From the NCBI GenBank assembly GCA_022478985.1, contig JAKSZP010004204.1, positions 59,146-123,145 on the forward strand: a stretch of 64,000 bases of DNA. The letters are read 5' to 3'. Below the pieces are notes generated by a model. That model worked only from the letters and a program-made list of their open reading frames with translations. It was not told the origin of the DNA and did no database searches. This DNA is from Massospora cicadina. Its lineage: Eukaryota > Entomophthoromycota > Entomophthoromycetes > Entomophthorales > Entomophthoraceae. The translations under genes and the position numbers were made by a program. Shown one piece after another: positions 37,321-48,079 of this stretch (position 1 is its first letter; each line of letters begins with the position of its first letter).

Positions 37321-37510
37321 CTCCTGCATTGATGTCAACTGCTCACTGATTAAGGTGAGAGGTTTCACTGTAGGAGGAAGATTCTAGGGCACTGCACTGG
37401 GTGCTCTAACAGGCACACAAAAAACTCAAAGATTCTAGGGCAGAGCCACTATGGTCTATATTGGTTGTCAAGGTTCACTGGGGACAAGAGGATACCTCTC
37501 AGGGAGCACC

Positions 37511-38939
37511 AGTACATTTTGTTGGGATAGGAGGAAGGAGTCCAGCCATCTTGGAAAGGAGGTCAGGGGTCCCAAAAAGCCCAATGCAAGAATATTGAAA
37601 AAATATAAGAGTAAGGGGAAAAATATTAATCTTGGAATTTCTTTGAAATTTACTATATACTAGTGTGGAAAAATATATATGAACTGTAATAATCCACTTT
37701 ATTATAAAATGGCTAATATTTATAGGTTGTAAGAAGTCATCTGTTGGGTTGGATATCTAGGGACTTCTGAGACAAGATCTTCACCCAATTTGTTCTCCCC
37801 TTGTTTGGCAGGCTTTTCCTGATTCTCCAAAGCAGATTTTTTAATCCAGAGGACCAGGATCATGTTACTATAACCCTAAGGGCCTCATTGTCTTTACCTT
37901 GTATTCAATTGCCAGCTTGATCCTTTGTTTCATTCAGAGCGAATCCCAACAATGAGCATAAATAAAATTTGAAGACTTTCTATTAATAACCTTAGATAAG
38001 GGTTAGTAAAGGGGGTTCTGGGTATAAAAGCCCTGACTGTAAAAAACAGGTAATTTAAAGAAGATACATATAATCGATTTTAGTAAGGACTAAAAAAGGA
38101 AACTATTGGTAAAGAAAAATTAATCATAAGGAGCATAGATACTCTCAAGTGTATAGAATTAACTCCAGGAAAAGGTTAGTAAAGGGAGTTTAAAGGTATA
38201 AAAGTTCTAAATCTATATACCATTTATTTTTAAATACGTCTATAGATAAAGTCTAAGTGGTAATCTTATATGAGCTTTTAATTGCAGCGAAATCATTATA
38301 ATTTCAGAATTTATTCAAGATAAGCCGACCAGGGGACGGAGACCACCGAAGAAAATTACAATTATAATTATTGTAACTTGGAAGTAGATTTATTTATCTA
38401 TCCATTATAGATAGAATAATTGAGTTTGATTACTTTAAATGATGTATTAGCTAGTTAGTATATCTAGATTATCTAAAGTAATACTCATGTAAAAACCATA
38501 ACCTAAGATATAACGAATTACTGAAGCAAAGCCGCAGACAACAGCTCGTTTCTATATAAAATCTACAAGCAAAATTTAATTTACGTTTTTAACAAAAGTT
38601 ACAATTGACTGAATTAATTACCATATTATAAAATTTACAAAGATGTCTCCTTTAAATTAAATATATATATTAATGAAAAAGCTGCAAAGAAAGTTTCATA
38701 ATTTAACACCAGTTGCATTAATTTATAACAATAATAATACTAGAACTATACTGAATAACTTTGCTTGTTTTCACTTTGATGTTAATCTTTACCCCTTTTA
38801 ACCATTTTATATGCCTTTTTTTGCAAAAAAGATCTTTAGCCATAACAAATAAAAATTCGTAAGTAATTTTTAGTTTATAATGATAACGTATATTTATAGC
38901 AACATTTTGCAGAGTAGTTATAGAATATAACTTTATTCT
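37511..38939. other. AT-rich flank of eS25 with a ~173-bp duplication
   Basis: GGTTAGTAAAGGG followed within ~15 bp by GGTATAAAAG occurs at 38001 and again at 38174, with weaker similarity around both, suggesting an old 173-bp tandem duplication; each copy has a TATA-like TATAAAAG. At 38315-38345 GACCAGGGGACGGAG resembles the LINE 3' end at 42505. Part of 37.5-38.0 kb could be the LTR of Ty3-D. No gene seen. Confidence 0.4.
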
Positions 38940-39373
38940 TTACTCTTCAACAGCGGCTGTAGCACGAGCTAAAAAATTAAAAATGACATTCAATTGGTTG
39001 CTTACTAAAAATCAACTGGGACGAGTGACGAGATACAAGCTTAATGTGACCCAACTTCTCAAGTTCACGAAGAGCAGAACGAGCTAAAGAGCCGCTTAAA
39101 CGTAGACGATCAACAAGAACAGAAGGCGTAATGAGCTTATAGGTAGGAACCTCTTTCATCAGCTTCTCCATGGTAGGCTTATCAAAGATGACGGCATTGT
39201 TAGCCTTATCCTTAACCTTTCCTTTTGACCATTTCTAACAAACATAAGAATCTTATTTGCCTGTTGCGTTACCTTCTTTTTATTTTTACCTCCAGACGAG
39301 GAGGAAGGAGCAGGAGCTTTGGCCTGTTAATTTTGTAAGTTAATTTCTAAAGCATGTACTTTATTATTACCAT
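38940..39373 (-). CDS. RPS25: Small-subunit ribosomal protein eS25
   Basis: eS25 is a component of the cytosolic 40S ribosomal subunit. Four exons give an intact 103-residue protein: exon 1 is the ATG alone (39373-39371), exon 2 39323-39273, exon 3 39234-39006, exon 4 38968-38940 with TAA. Introns of 47, 38 and 37 bp all have GT...AG ends. The protein has a basic N-terminus ([19 protein letters not shown] across a junction), the winged-helix core ([36 protein letters not shown]) and the C-terminus [11 protein letters not shown]. Length and order match the family (108 residues in yeast). The frame is clean, unlike all neighbours. The start was chosen because ATG abuts a GT splice site and joins in frame to [10 protein letters not shown]. 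No confident promoter element was found. Confidence 0.95.
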
Positions 39374-40421
39374 AGTTATGTTAACACAAGGCTTTAAGAG
39401 AAAGGCTCTACCGCTAACATTAGGTTTTTGTTGCTTTCTATCCTTAATTCGATTTCATTTTGGGGTCTGATTAATTTTCTGCTTTATCGAGCTATATCCA
39501 AGCTTAAAGTTATCGGATTTGATAATACTAAAGTGATTTGAATTGAAAATCATCAATTTAATAATTTTTAACGACTTATTATTTTCAAAGATTTATGCTC
39601 TAAATACGAAAAAGTCGCTTTAAATTTCTTCCTATATTTAATGCTAGGTAAAATTCTGTTAGGTACCTAAACTAACACAGCTGAATGTAATTTATTCAAA
39701 CCTATAACATTAATGAAGGCATGTAAATTTTCACCAAAATGCTAGAAACGATATTAAATATTAATACAGTAACCGAATCCCAAGGCAGATATTTTTGCTT
39801 AAACTATAGCATTTACTATGCCAATTTTAACACCAACGCAAACAAATTAAAAATACCAATTGAAAATAGCAAAAGTCCCAACCGAAAGGGTGAGATGTTA
39901 TAAATTTAGTAAATGCTAAATTATTTGCCTAAATATACTTTATCTAATAAGTTTTCAATTTTACCCTTATAACTTAACATAATTTAATTGTATATTGTTA
40001 TCTAAGTTCAAAATCTAATATCCAGATGAATAGATTTGTATAGATATAGAGTTTAAACATCTAATTAGTATATTATTTTAAAGTTTAAGCTTTCTACTCT
40101 GTTAATTTTAAAATCCTTCATTAAAATATATAGTATAAATATATAACTAAAGTATAACAAAAAATCTAATTTTTAGATTAATTTAATTTAAATTAACCCC
40201 ATATAATTTGCGACAGTTTAATTTGAATAATAAGCTAGACAAACAACCTTTTTGGCTCTTTATTTATTAAAGGAAATCAAGTATTTAGAGCTACTATATA
40301 TAGTGGGTACACTTACTCATATATGGTTTAAATATACTCTTAACTTTTGATATAACAATTAGACTCACGAACTATTTGATGTATACATCCACTGTATTTT
40401 TAATTATAAATCTATATATAT
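39374..40421. other. Upstream region of eS25, no gene recognised
   Basis: AT-rich and apparently free of transposon coding. On the minus strand a TTTATAA at about 39900, followed by the C-rich CTCACCCTTTCGGTTGGGAC, is the only promoter-like cluster, 500 bp from the start codon; its role is a guess. Confidence 0.35.
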
Positions 40422-40450
40422 GGGGTAACCCAAAAAGTAAGGTCTCCAAA
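40422..40450. repeat. Left terminal inverted repeat of the mariner
   Basis: Begins GGGGTAACCC and ends GGTCTCCAAA; its inverted partner is at 47862-47889 with one single-base length difference. Preceded by TATATAT. Confidence 0.88.
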
Positions 40451-40579
40451 GGACTTGAGCTGCAGGGAAATAATTGAGGCATCAGTTGGCAGCACTGCTG
40501 GGTGCAGCCATCTCCCTCTTTTAAACAAGTGGTTGCTGATCTTGCGCAGTTGATTAGTCTTAGCTTGGTAGTTGTTAAG

Positions 40580-41560
40580 AATGGATCTCCCAATTGGTGT
40601 TCCCTCAAGTGCGGACTTCAAAAAGTTATTTGATTGCTTTATGCAAAAAGTTTTTAGTCTATTAAAATCCGCAGACAGTTGATTGAAATGTATGGTGCAG
40701 GGTGTATGGATGTCAAAAATATCTGCAAGTGGTGTAGAGAGTGTAAACCTGGTCATTCAAGAATTATGATAAAAAAGAAGCAGGAGACTGTCAGTATCAG
40801 ATGAGATGATCAGAAAAGTTGGAGCCATGTGTGAAGATCAGATGATCACTATCTATGAGCTCTCTTGTTTCCTTCCTAAAGTTTCAAAATCTACCATTCA
40901 GAGAATTGTGACTGAAAAGTTGAAATATTGATAGGTGTGCGCAGGGCAGGTTCCCCAAATGCTCACAGAAGAATACAGATAGCAATGCATCAAAGCTGCC
41001 TGTGAATTTCATGAGTGCTATACAGAAAAAAGAGATTATTTTTTAATTTCATTGTCATGGATGGCAAAATGTAGGTTTGCTACTTCACACATGAATTCAA
41101 ATAACAATCACTTGGGTGGCAGTATCCAACTTTTCTAAGGCAGTGAAAATTCAAATAAACACAGTCTGCTAGCAATATATGATAACTGTGTTTTAGGATT
41201 AAAAAGGTGTATTGTTGATTGATTTCATGCCTACAGGGACCACAATAAATGCAGATGAATATTATGAGACACTCAAAAAACTTAAATGGGTGATTCAGAA
41301 CCAAAAAAGATGAATGCTCATCAGAGGCATGTCCATTCTTCATAATAATGATCACTCTTATGTTACTCATACAACCACCAATCTTATGAACCAATTTGGA
41401 TGTGACATAATCACCCCCTATAGTCCAGACTTGGCAAATTGTAACTATCCTTTGTTTACACATTTAAAAGTATATTTGGGTGGAATGTGATTTCAAGATG
41501 ATGACAAGGTGAAAGATGAGGTCAAATGGTATCTCAATAATATAATGGTAAGTGTAAGTT
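40580..41560 (+). pseudogene. Mariner transposase, dead
   Basis: The transposase cuts and pastes the element at TA sites. Recognisable pieces, in changing frames: KSTIQRIVTEKLKY, VCAGQVPQMLTEEYR, CIKAACEFHECY, then NADEYYETLKKLKWVIQ, LHNNDHSYVTHTTTNL and TPYSPDLANCNYPLFTHLK, LGGM, QDDDKVKDEV. In mariner transposases the catalytic residues lie in TGDETW, HDNARPH and SPDLAPCDYHLF; here the three Asp positions read Gly, Asn and Asn. Together with many stops this is an inactive relic. Spacing between the last two sites (33 residues) fits the D34D class with a small loss. Confidence 0.85.
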
Positions 41561-41639
41561 TTAGGCTAAAACTCCTCCACCTAGATGGAATCAATTCCTG
41601 CTCTGCTCAAAAAAGGAACATAAGCTAGCATTAGTACTT

Positions 41640-41990
41640 CATATATCCCAGGGTGATATAGCCCATGTGGTGGATGAGAGGTGGGTCATGGTATACCCCC
41701 TGAGGGTTGCAGTCCCCCTTTCTGCGTTATCCTTCACTGAGATGGTGAAAGATATTTGGCAGGTTTGCCAGGAGGTGGAAAAATTTCATGAAACACCACA
41801 AACCCACTGAGATACTGCCATTGCATCCAAGCTATACCTATCCTCAACTGGTACAGAGGTTTCAACCTCTTCCCACCAACTGGGCTCAGCCCTATATAAC
41901 CTGACCCTGTGCGCTACTTGCTGGCTGCCCAAAACTTCACCAACAATGCAAAATGTATGCGCATAACAAAAAATTAATAGCAAGCAACAA
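41640..41990 (-). mobile_element. SINE-like unit (SINE-3 candidate)
   Basis: On the minus strand TAGCGCACAGGGTCAGG resembles a box A and GGTTGAAACCTCTGTACC, about 50 bp on, a box B; the latter is close to GTTTGAAACCTGTACTGG in SINE-2. A 250-bp body of higher G+C than its surroundings follows. The tail does not match SINE-1 or SINE-2 and I could not read a target duplication. Confidence 0.45.
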
Positions 41991-42251
41991 GCCTAAAATG
42001 AATTCAGCTCAACAGGACAGATTAGAGTTGGTTGGAAATTAAGCCTGATACCCAATATATCATATTGTTTCAAGTTTATTCCTGTTAGCAGTTGCACATA
42101 AATCATAATTTTTTACAGTGAGCTTTTAGGCAGCAGTCCCCAACAGGTACCTCTATTGCTCCATTTTCTTATTTTTAACTCCTTTAAGTTCAAATAAAAA
42201 TAATCAATTAAATCAAAAATTTTGGCTTTAGAGATTTTAAAAAAATTAAAG
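41991..42251. other. AT-rich spacer
   Basis: No frame or repeat recognised. Confidence 0.4.
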
Positions 42252-42425
42252 ATGTGATGATCCCCAATCTTAGCACCTCCTGGCTGGTCCTTATAACCAG
42301 TTTGATCATATTTAACACATCAATTAGGATATCTGTGACCATGGAATTCTGGCTTGAGTTTTGGGTAGTAACTCACCCAGAGTTTCAGGATGGTCTAATC
42401 TTTATTATCAGCATTCTCCATAACA
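42252..42425 (+). repeat. LTR remnant related to the Ty3-F LTR
   Basis: The right part (from GGAATTCTGGCTTG at about 42342 to CCATAACA at 42425) aligns with the minus strand at 61529-61615, which ends CCATGACA, the proposed end of the Ty3-F LTR. Similarity stops at the same base in both places. The left limit (TGTGATGATC) is only a guess. The aligned part also reads as a conserved peptide in both copies (EFWL-FWV-THP--Q-GL-F). Confidence 0.5.
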
Positions 42426-42727
42426 GTGAGTTTCTATGACACTGGCATACTAAAACTGCTCAGAATCTTAAAAAACATTAAATTTTGTGAATTTATTGCA
42501 AGGAAGGCTGACCAGGGGATGGACACTTCCAAATTTGACCCAAAAGAAACAAAACTTAGTAACAGGGAAGGCACCCCAGAGAAGCGATGCTATCTCTTTT
42601 GCCAGCAGGAACGCCACTATGGGGAGGGGGAGAGAACGTGTGAAGGGGCCGTGGCCACAATTGAACATGTGTGGAGGAAAGGGTCCAATTTGATGAACCA
42701 AACTGGGAACCAGGAGGAGACCAGCTG

Positions 42728-45700
42728 TCAGTGATGCGGTGGGAGGTACCCAAACATCCACACCTGAAAGTGGTCCACCAAATGGGGCCAGAATCTGTGG
42801 ACAGCTTCTGGGAGGGTGGGGGTGGAGCCTGCGATGGCATCCAAGACAATTGTGTGGATAGTCCACATGGCAATTGTGACTACCAGAGCACAGAGGGAGG
42901 GTGGAAGGAGGGAAGCCATTGATATAGCAAACATATCTCTTGACAGACTGAAGGGATGTGTTTGATCCTGGTCAAGCAGACGTTGAACTTCACGCCATAT
43001 CACTTTAGAGGTAGGGCACTTCTCCAGGCGGTGGAACAGCGTTCCATACTGGCCACACATGATGCAGGATGAGTGTAAAGTGTTAGAGCGCTCAGCCATA
43101 TGGTATACCCACCTCAGGCAGCACCACACATGTAAACGGATTTGAGGCTGCAACAGAGGGTGGTGTGCATATTTCCAAATAGTCTTCTGGGTCTCAATGG
43201 AATAAGGGATGTCCATCATGTCCAGGTAGTCCACCCTGGATAAGACATGGGGCTGTGTGGGGATCAAGCCATCTTGAATGGGTAGCCTCTGTACCTCCTG
43301 TGTGAACTGAGGAGAGGGGCGGCCTCTCTGTGCTGTGTGTCCACTAATATAAATTCTCCACTCAGTGCTCCTCATGGAGAGGAGGATTTGTTTGTAGTGG
43401 GTTTTAGTACCATGAGGACCTGTGGCCGATGGGTGGGAAGCTAGATATTTCATCAAGGAGTGAGGGTTTAATGGATTGTTAAGGCCCAGGGTGCGGGAGA
43501 AGTTGGAGCAGGCTGCGCAGGACCAGTGTTGGGAGGGGAGAGTAGGGGCGGTGACAGCCGCAATCCAGGTGCTCAGGATCTTGGCAGCATGGGCTTTAAA
43601 GTTGAGCAGGCCCATGCCACCATGACAACGAGGGCCAAACATGACCTCAAGCCGCACTGGAGGTGGGCGGCCTGACCAAAGCCACCCTTGTAGAAGGGCA
43701 TACATAGATTTGAAAAAACCTGGGGAGAAGGCGATGGCGTGGGCTCTGAGCCAGACTTTGGAGAGGAGCATAGAGTTGGCTAAAACAACGCTTTCAGTAA
43801 TGGAAGTAGGGTGGGCTCTGAGGGAGGCAATGCGCTTTTTCACATTGTCTAGAATATGACTTTCCAAAACTGCTGAGGCATACCCACCTGCCTCCACCCA
43901 CACGCACATATGGCAGACAGGCCCTATGGTAGGGCGTGGTACAAAGGGGAGCACAAGTGGGGTGGTGTGGGGTAAGCAGGGAAGGCGAGCACGTGTGCGA
44001 GCAGATGGTCCAGGCTGGGCACTGGTCACTGGAGCCCAGCAGGTTTGATACCGACCAAGGAGGATGCTTTCAGTTTTGGAAGCGTTCAGTGCAGCATTAC
44101 TTACCCAGTATATTCCTGGATGAGAACTTCAAGCGCGCGTTCATCTTTATTATTGGACACCCCAACCACACAGTCATCTGCAAACGCCATCATCTTGAAT
44201 GGGGCTTGGCCTGGTACATGGACCCCAGTGAGGTGGGCATTCACATTTCAAAGTAGTGGGTCAAAGCTGAAGTTGTATAAGAGTGGGCTAAGGGGGTCCC
44301 CTTGGCGTAAGCCCCTTTGAGGGCGGACTACTTCCATTAGAAAGCCAGGGCCACGCACTGCCATTGTTGCAGATTCTGTGAGCAGCATTACCCAGTTGAT
44401 GAAGCGAGGGGGCAAGCAGAATTGATGGAGGCAGGCCCTGAGGTATTCCCAGTTTACTCTATCATAGGCCTTCTGTTGGTCCAAAAATACAAGTGCCCCA
44501 GAGGCTGTGGACTGGCATGCATTAGCCACAGAGTGCACGTTGTCCCAAATTGACCTTCTGGGTATGAAACCAAATTGTTCTGGAGAGATGGTGGCAGATG
44601 CTACAATCCCTAAACAGTTAGCCATGATTTTAGTTAAAATTTTTGTATCCATGTTAGTTAAAGAAATGGGGCACCAGTTGGCTAGGTCTAGCTTATCCCC
44701 TTTCTTGAAGAGTGTGACGGTGAAGGCCTCTTGCCCTCCTGGTAGAAGGCGCATATCCAGAAGGCTCTGGTTAAGGGAGGCAAGCAGCAGTGGGGATATA
44801 TATTTGAAGTACTTTTTATAGAATTCATATGGAATGCCATCTGGGCCTAGGCATTTCCAATTTGGTGCACCACGGATGGCTGACCAGAGTTCATTTGGAG
44901 TAATCAAATCCATTAATTCCAGGTATTGGGAAATGGTGCAGATGTGAGTGCTGTCGAGAAATTTTGCCACTTCAGCTGTCTGAATTGGATCAGATTGGTA
45001 TAACTCAGAGTAATACTTTTGTATTTTGATTGCCACTTCAGCCAGTGTATCTGCGACGGAATCATCCAATCTCTGCACCTGTTTGCAGACCATGCTCTGG
45101 CATGGTGCAAAGAATTTTTTAAAAAAATATGCGGTGCACATGTCACCCTCTGTAAGGTGTTTGGCCCTGTACTGAACACAAACCCAATGTTTGTGTTGTC
45201 TTTTGAGCGCGTTGAGGTGGGTGGCTGCTTCTGCCCACTTCCAGCCCCAAGCAGAGCTGTAGCCTGCGGCTGGAATGTTGGATTCCAGGCGTGCCAACTC
45301 TGCCAGAGCGCGTGAGATGATGGCCAATGTAGATTGTGAGCGTCAGGAGGAGAGGTGGCGAGTGTGGCAGATGGTATCCTCTTTGAAGGCTGACTATGTG
45401 GAAATTGGGTCCGCGCAAAACGGTGTAGTAAACTCTTTTGCTGAAGTTGCTGATTCCACCCAAGTGGAAAATATTGGCGACACAAGTTTGGGTGGGCAGA
45501 GTTTGCACCAATGTGGGGCCTTAGCCACTGTGACTGGTAAGTGGTAGGTTATTGAGACCAGCTGGTGGTCAGAGAATTTGATTTTTGTTGTTTGGAAGTG
45601 GGAAATGTGAGATAAAAATTTTGCCAGCGTGAGGATAAGGTTAATGTGGGTCATGGACCTTAATTGGCCATTATGGACGTGGGGGCGCATCATGTTTTTG

Positions 45701-46245
45701 AGCAGCGGGGCTTGCTGCAGCAGCGCATCTAATAACCCAAGGGTGGCCTTTAGAACGCGAAGTTCTACATGACCCTGGGGGGCGTGGGATGAGGAAGGCC
45801 AACAGTCTGTGGGTGAGTCTAGCCAACAGTTCATGTCACCAACTACAAAAGGGTCAGGGGGTAACGGAAGCAATTTTACTGACAAGAAAAATTCCCAATG
45901 CTCTCATGCATAAGTTGGGGCATAAATGTTGATGATAGCGTGCGCCACTTTAGCCCACAAGAATGTAACAATGAGGACTCAGCCATTGAGGAAGGATTCT
46001 GATGATAAAAATTTAAAAAAATTGTTTTTCTGAACTAGCACCCCACAGTGCTCTGACCAGAAGGATAGGGAAGGGAGGAGCATGGTTTTCCAAGCATCCT
46101 CAGAACCTTGCGGACAGTGGGACTCCTGGATGGCCAGGATGTCCATGGGTAAATTTTTTTGTAAAAAACTCAGTTTCCTAGCCCAGGATGGCGAGGCCTT
46201 GAGTTCAGCGATATTCAATGTCCCTAAAGTGAAGACTTCCCCCAT
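42728..46245 (-). pseudogene. LINE ORF2: endonuclease-reverse transcriptase
   Basis: ORF2 nicks the target DNA and primes reverse transcription there. ATG at 46245 is 6 bases after the ORF1 stop. The endonuclease begins FTLGTLNIAELKAS, with DILAIQESH, and continues through FVVGDMN and FSDHQLVSI. The polymerase (45327-44100) shows NWCPISLTNMDTKIL, FGFIPRRSIWDNV, VFLDQQKAYDRVNW, GDPLSPLLYNF and intact FADD near 44190. The last 433 residues (44029-42728) are open and include C-x2-C-x7-H-x4-C (CIMCGQYGTLFHRLEKC). Damage is light: stops near 45978, 45915, 45391, 45345, 44250 (TGA) and 44110, plus one frameshift near 44100. Several TGAs sit where arginine is expected. Confidence 0.9.
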
Positions 46246-46251
46246 CACACC

Positions 46252-47415
46252 TTAGGTGCGAGGGGGTGGGCACCCAGGCCCACCAGCCTCCTCTAGATCC
46301 CCGCAGGCCTTCACAGCAGCACAGGTGTTTGCAGCAACACTATAGGTAGTTTTGTTAATTTTAGCAGAGAGGTTCACGTTGGCTTTTGCCTTTGCTTTTT
46401 GTTTCCCCAGTGTTGAATGAATTTTTTGTGGTACAGATGAGTTTGGTGCACCAACATTTGGGTCAAAGTTTTTTTTTTCAGGTAGGTTGGAAACCAAGTC
46501 AGTTTCAATCAGGGCTTGGTTGCAAAGATCAGGTGAGATCAAGTCACCCATCAGATCCTCAGATTGGGTGGCCCAATTGGCATGGGCTTCCCAATCTGAT
46601 TGGTTGAGGGATTTCCAAGTTGCTTCTGCTGCAAAGGTTTTGATGTCCTCCTGGCATTGGGAATGTGGGATAGTGGAGGCGACTTTGGCCGCTTCCTTGG
46701 CTGCAGCCCTGCAGGCCTGTTTGACCTTCTTTTGCTCTTGAGGGAAGACAGGCTTTACTAGTGGGTAGCAGCCTTGTGCTCCCCACGGGAAAGCCTCTTT
46801 GGTGCTGGTGGTTGGTTCATAGTGCGCCTCTCCACTGGCCATGGCCGCTGAGGGGTGCTCTTGGAATGTGATGCCCTCCTTGGTGGAGCATGCATGTGCC
46901 TTGTGGCTGAATGTGTCACAGTGGGTGCAGATGGGGGGTGCGCTGTCTATGGTTACCCAGAAAGGGTGGGTGGTATGCCCTTTGATATTAATATAAGTGG
47001 AGTGCAGGATCTGGGTTAGGTCCTTTTCAATCTCCTCAGTTGGAGTCAGAACTGCAATGGCTTTGCCAGTGCACAGGTGTGGCATCATCATAAAGAATTG
47101 CATCTTGAAGGATTGTATTTTGTCATATATGGTGAGACCATCTTTCAGGTGCTGCTTTAGAATGGCATGCTTGACTGTAGTGGGCAAAAAGTCAAATGTG
47201 AGGAAAATTTGGTTGGATTTTGTCCATCTGGTGCACTTGGTTTCAATGACCCATTGCCCTTCAGGGAGGTTGATCACTATGTGCACTGCAGAAGCTTCAT
47301 CTACTGCCTCCTTGTTTTCAAAACTGAGGTCCAGCCAACCGCATGACATGGAGTGAGGTGCAACATACACCGCAGTCAGGAAAAAGTGTGCACATCCCCA
47401 CAAAATTTTTCCCAT
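46252..47415 (-). CDS. LINE ORF1 protein with zinc knuckle, open
   Basis: ORF1 proteins of LINEs bind the element RNA. The frame is open for 387 codons from ATG 47415 to TAA 46252; it stays open somewhat further upstream, so the true start may be earlier or destroyed by a frameshift near 47420-47470. A CCHC knuckle is present: Cys163, Cys166, His171, Cys176 (CTHCDTFSHKAHAC). The N-terminal 150 residues look like an RNA-binding fold region; the 220-320 part is rich in Lys, Ala and Glu. The C-terminus is basic and Pro/Gly-rich. It lies 6 bases upstream of ORF2, suggesting coupled translation. Confidence 0.8.
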   Translation of the reverse strand: MGKILWGCAHFFLTAVYVAPHSMSCGWLDLSFENKEAVDEASAVHIVINLPEGQWVIETKCTRWTKSNQIFLTFDFLPTTVKHAILKQHLKDGLTIYDKIQSFKMQFFMMMPHLCTGKAIAVLTPTEEIEKDLTQILHSTYINIKGHTTHPFWVTIDSAPPICTHCDTFSHKAHACSTKEGITFQEHPSAAMASGEAHYEPTTSTKEAFPWGAQGCYPLVKPVFPQEQKKVKQACRAAAKEAAKVASTIPHSQCQEDIKTFAAEATWKSLNQSDWEAHANWATQSEDLMGDLISPDLCNQALIETDLVSNLPEKKNFDPNVGAPNSSVPQKIHSTLGKQKAKAKANVNLSAKINKTTYSVAANTCAAVKACGDLEEAGGPGCPPPRT

Positions 47416-47861
47416 AAAGCTGTTTGTTGGATATCCAGAAACACCCAGACTCCATATTCCACCAACAAGAGTGGTTGAGAGTGCGGCGTGTTGATGTACT
47501 GGTTACATTGCACCTGCCAAGTGAGGATTTCCAGGGAAATAGTGACCGCCAGTTTTTTATTTACTTTTTATTCCGCCAGTTTCTCTGGGGCATTTCCAAA
47601 CGTTGGAGGTCGCAGGCCTACCACCTGTGCCTCTTACCTTACTTGCCCAACTGCTCCCTAACATGGGCGCAGACTGATCTCCTCTGTGAGATTATCAAAC
47701 TAGATTCAGACTTGAATTGAATAAGTTGCAAAAGTGATTGTGGTGAGAGAAAAGTCCCCTTAAAAACATTAAACATAATGGCAATTAAGTTAGAAAATAG
47801 TATGTTCATATGGTTCACAACCATGTAAAAAGTTTGATGATAATTTTGTATTATTTAAACA

Positions 47862-47889
47862 TTTGGAGACCTTATTTTTGGGTTACCCC
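47862..47889. repeat. Right terminal inverted repeat of the mariner
   Basis: TTTGGAGACC...GGTTACCCC, the inverted partner of 40422-40450. The short stretch from ~47715 to here reads as the transposase C-terminus (CKSDCGERK..). Confidence 0.88.
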
Positions 47890-48079
47890 TCATATATAAA
47901 ATCTAATGAGACATTGATGTAATTTAGATCTAAGCTAAAAAGCAACTCTAAAAAGATTAATATATTAGAAAATGTAACTTTATGTCATACTACCAGAGTT
48001 ACCCATTGTTGCCTGGATTTAATTATTTCCAGACAGTTTAAACTGCTTAATTTAGGCTTTATATTATAGATAACATGAA

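Larger units (their letters stand above)
31200..37510 (-). mobile_element. Ty3/gypsy fragment Ty3-D
   Basis: A third, strongly AT-shifted gypsy copy on the minus strand, related to Ty3-A. Pieces in order from high coordinates: gag N-terminus (~37.3-36.9 kb), protease (~35.0 kb), polymerase (~32.7-32.0 kb), RNase H (~31.5-31.3 kb). It is cut by a Ty3-C solo LTR between protease and polymerase and by two SINEs. The integrase is missing; the fragment ends at the Ty3-C LTR. A decayed primer site (TGGTGCTC on the minus strand, ~37497-37504) may mark its 5' end. Confidence 0.72.
42480..47700 (-). mobile_element. Near full-length non-LTR retrotransposon (LINE)
   Basis: A minus-strand LINE with ORF1 (zinc knuckle) and ORF2 (AP-like endonuclease, reverse transcriptase, C-terminal CCHC), a 3' tail with AATAAA near 42495 and a ~280-bp 5' leader. 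It interrupts the mariner. Its base composition is richer in G+C than its surroundings and its frames are among the best preserved of the elements here, so it is probably one of the younger insertions. The exact ends and target duplication were not resolved. Clade (Tad1-like or another basidiomycete LINE group) is not settled. Confidence 0.88.
40422..47889 (+). mobile_element. Mariner (D34D-type) DNA transposon split by nested insertions
   Basis: Terminal inverted repeats of 28-29 bp lie at 40422-40450 and 47862-47889 (GGGGTAACCCAAAAA then TAAGGTCTCCAAA, one base longer on the left). TA-rich flanks fit TA target use. The transposase runs from ~40580 to ~41560 and its last residues resume at about 47715 beside the right repeat, so roughly 6.1 kb (a SINE-like unit, an LTR remnant, a LINE) was inserted near the 3' end of the gene. 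An uninterrupted mariner is ~1.3 kb, matching the remaining parts. Confidence 0.85.

Noticed and set aside
42115..42430. ACAGTGAG at 42115 and 42423 as a target duplication around the LTR remnant
   Set aside because: The base after the left copy does not begin a TG... LTR end and no aligned LTR sequence reaches it.
42728..44029. A separate 433-codon host gene
   Set aside because: It is the C-terminal part of LINE ORF2 behind a frameshift, with the CCHC motif typical of that position.
44507..44821. Plus-strand frames of about 100 codons opposite the LINE
   Set aside because: Shadows of the minus-strand reverse transcriptase; no motif of their own.
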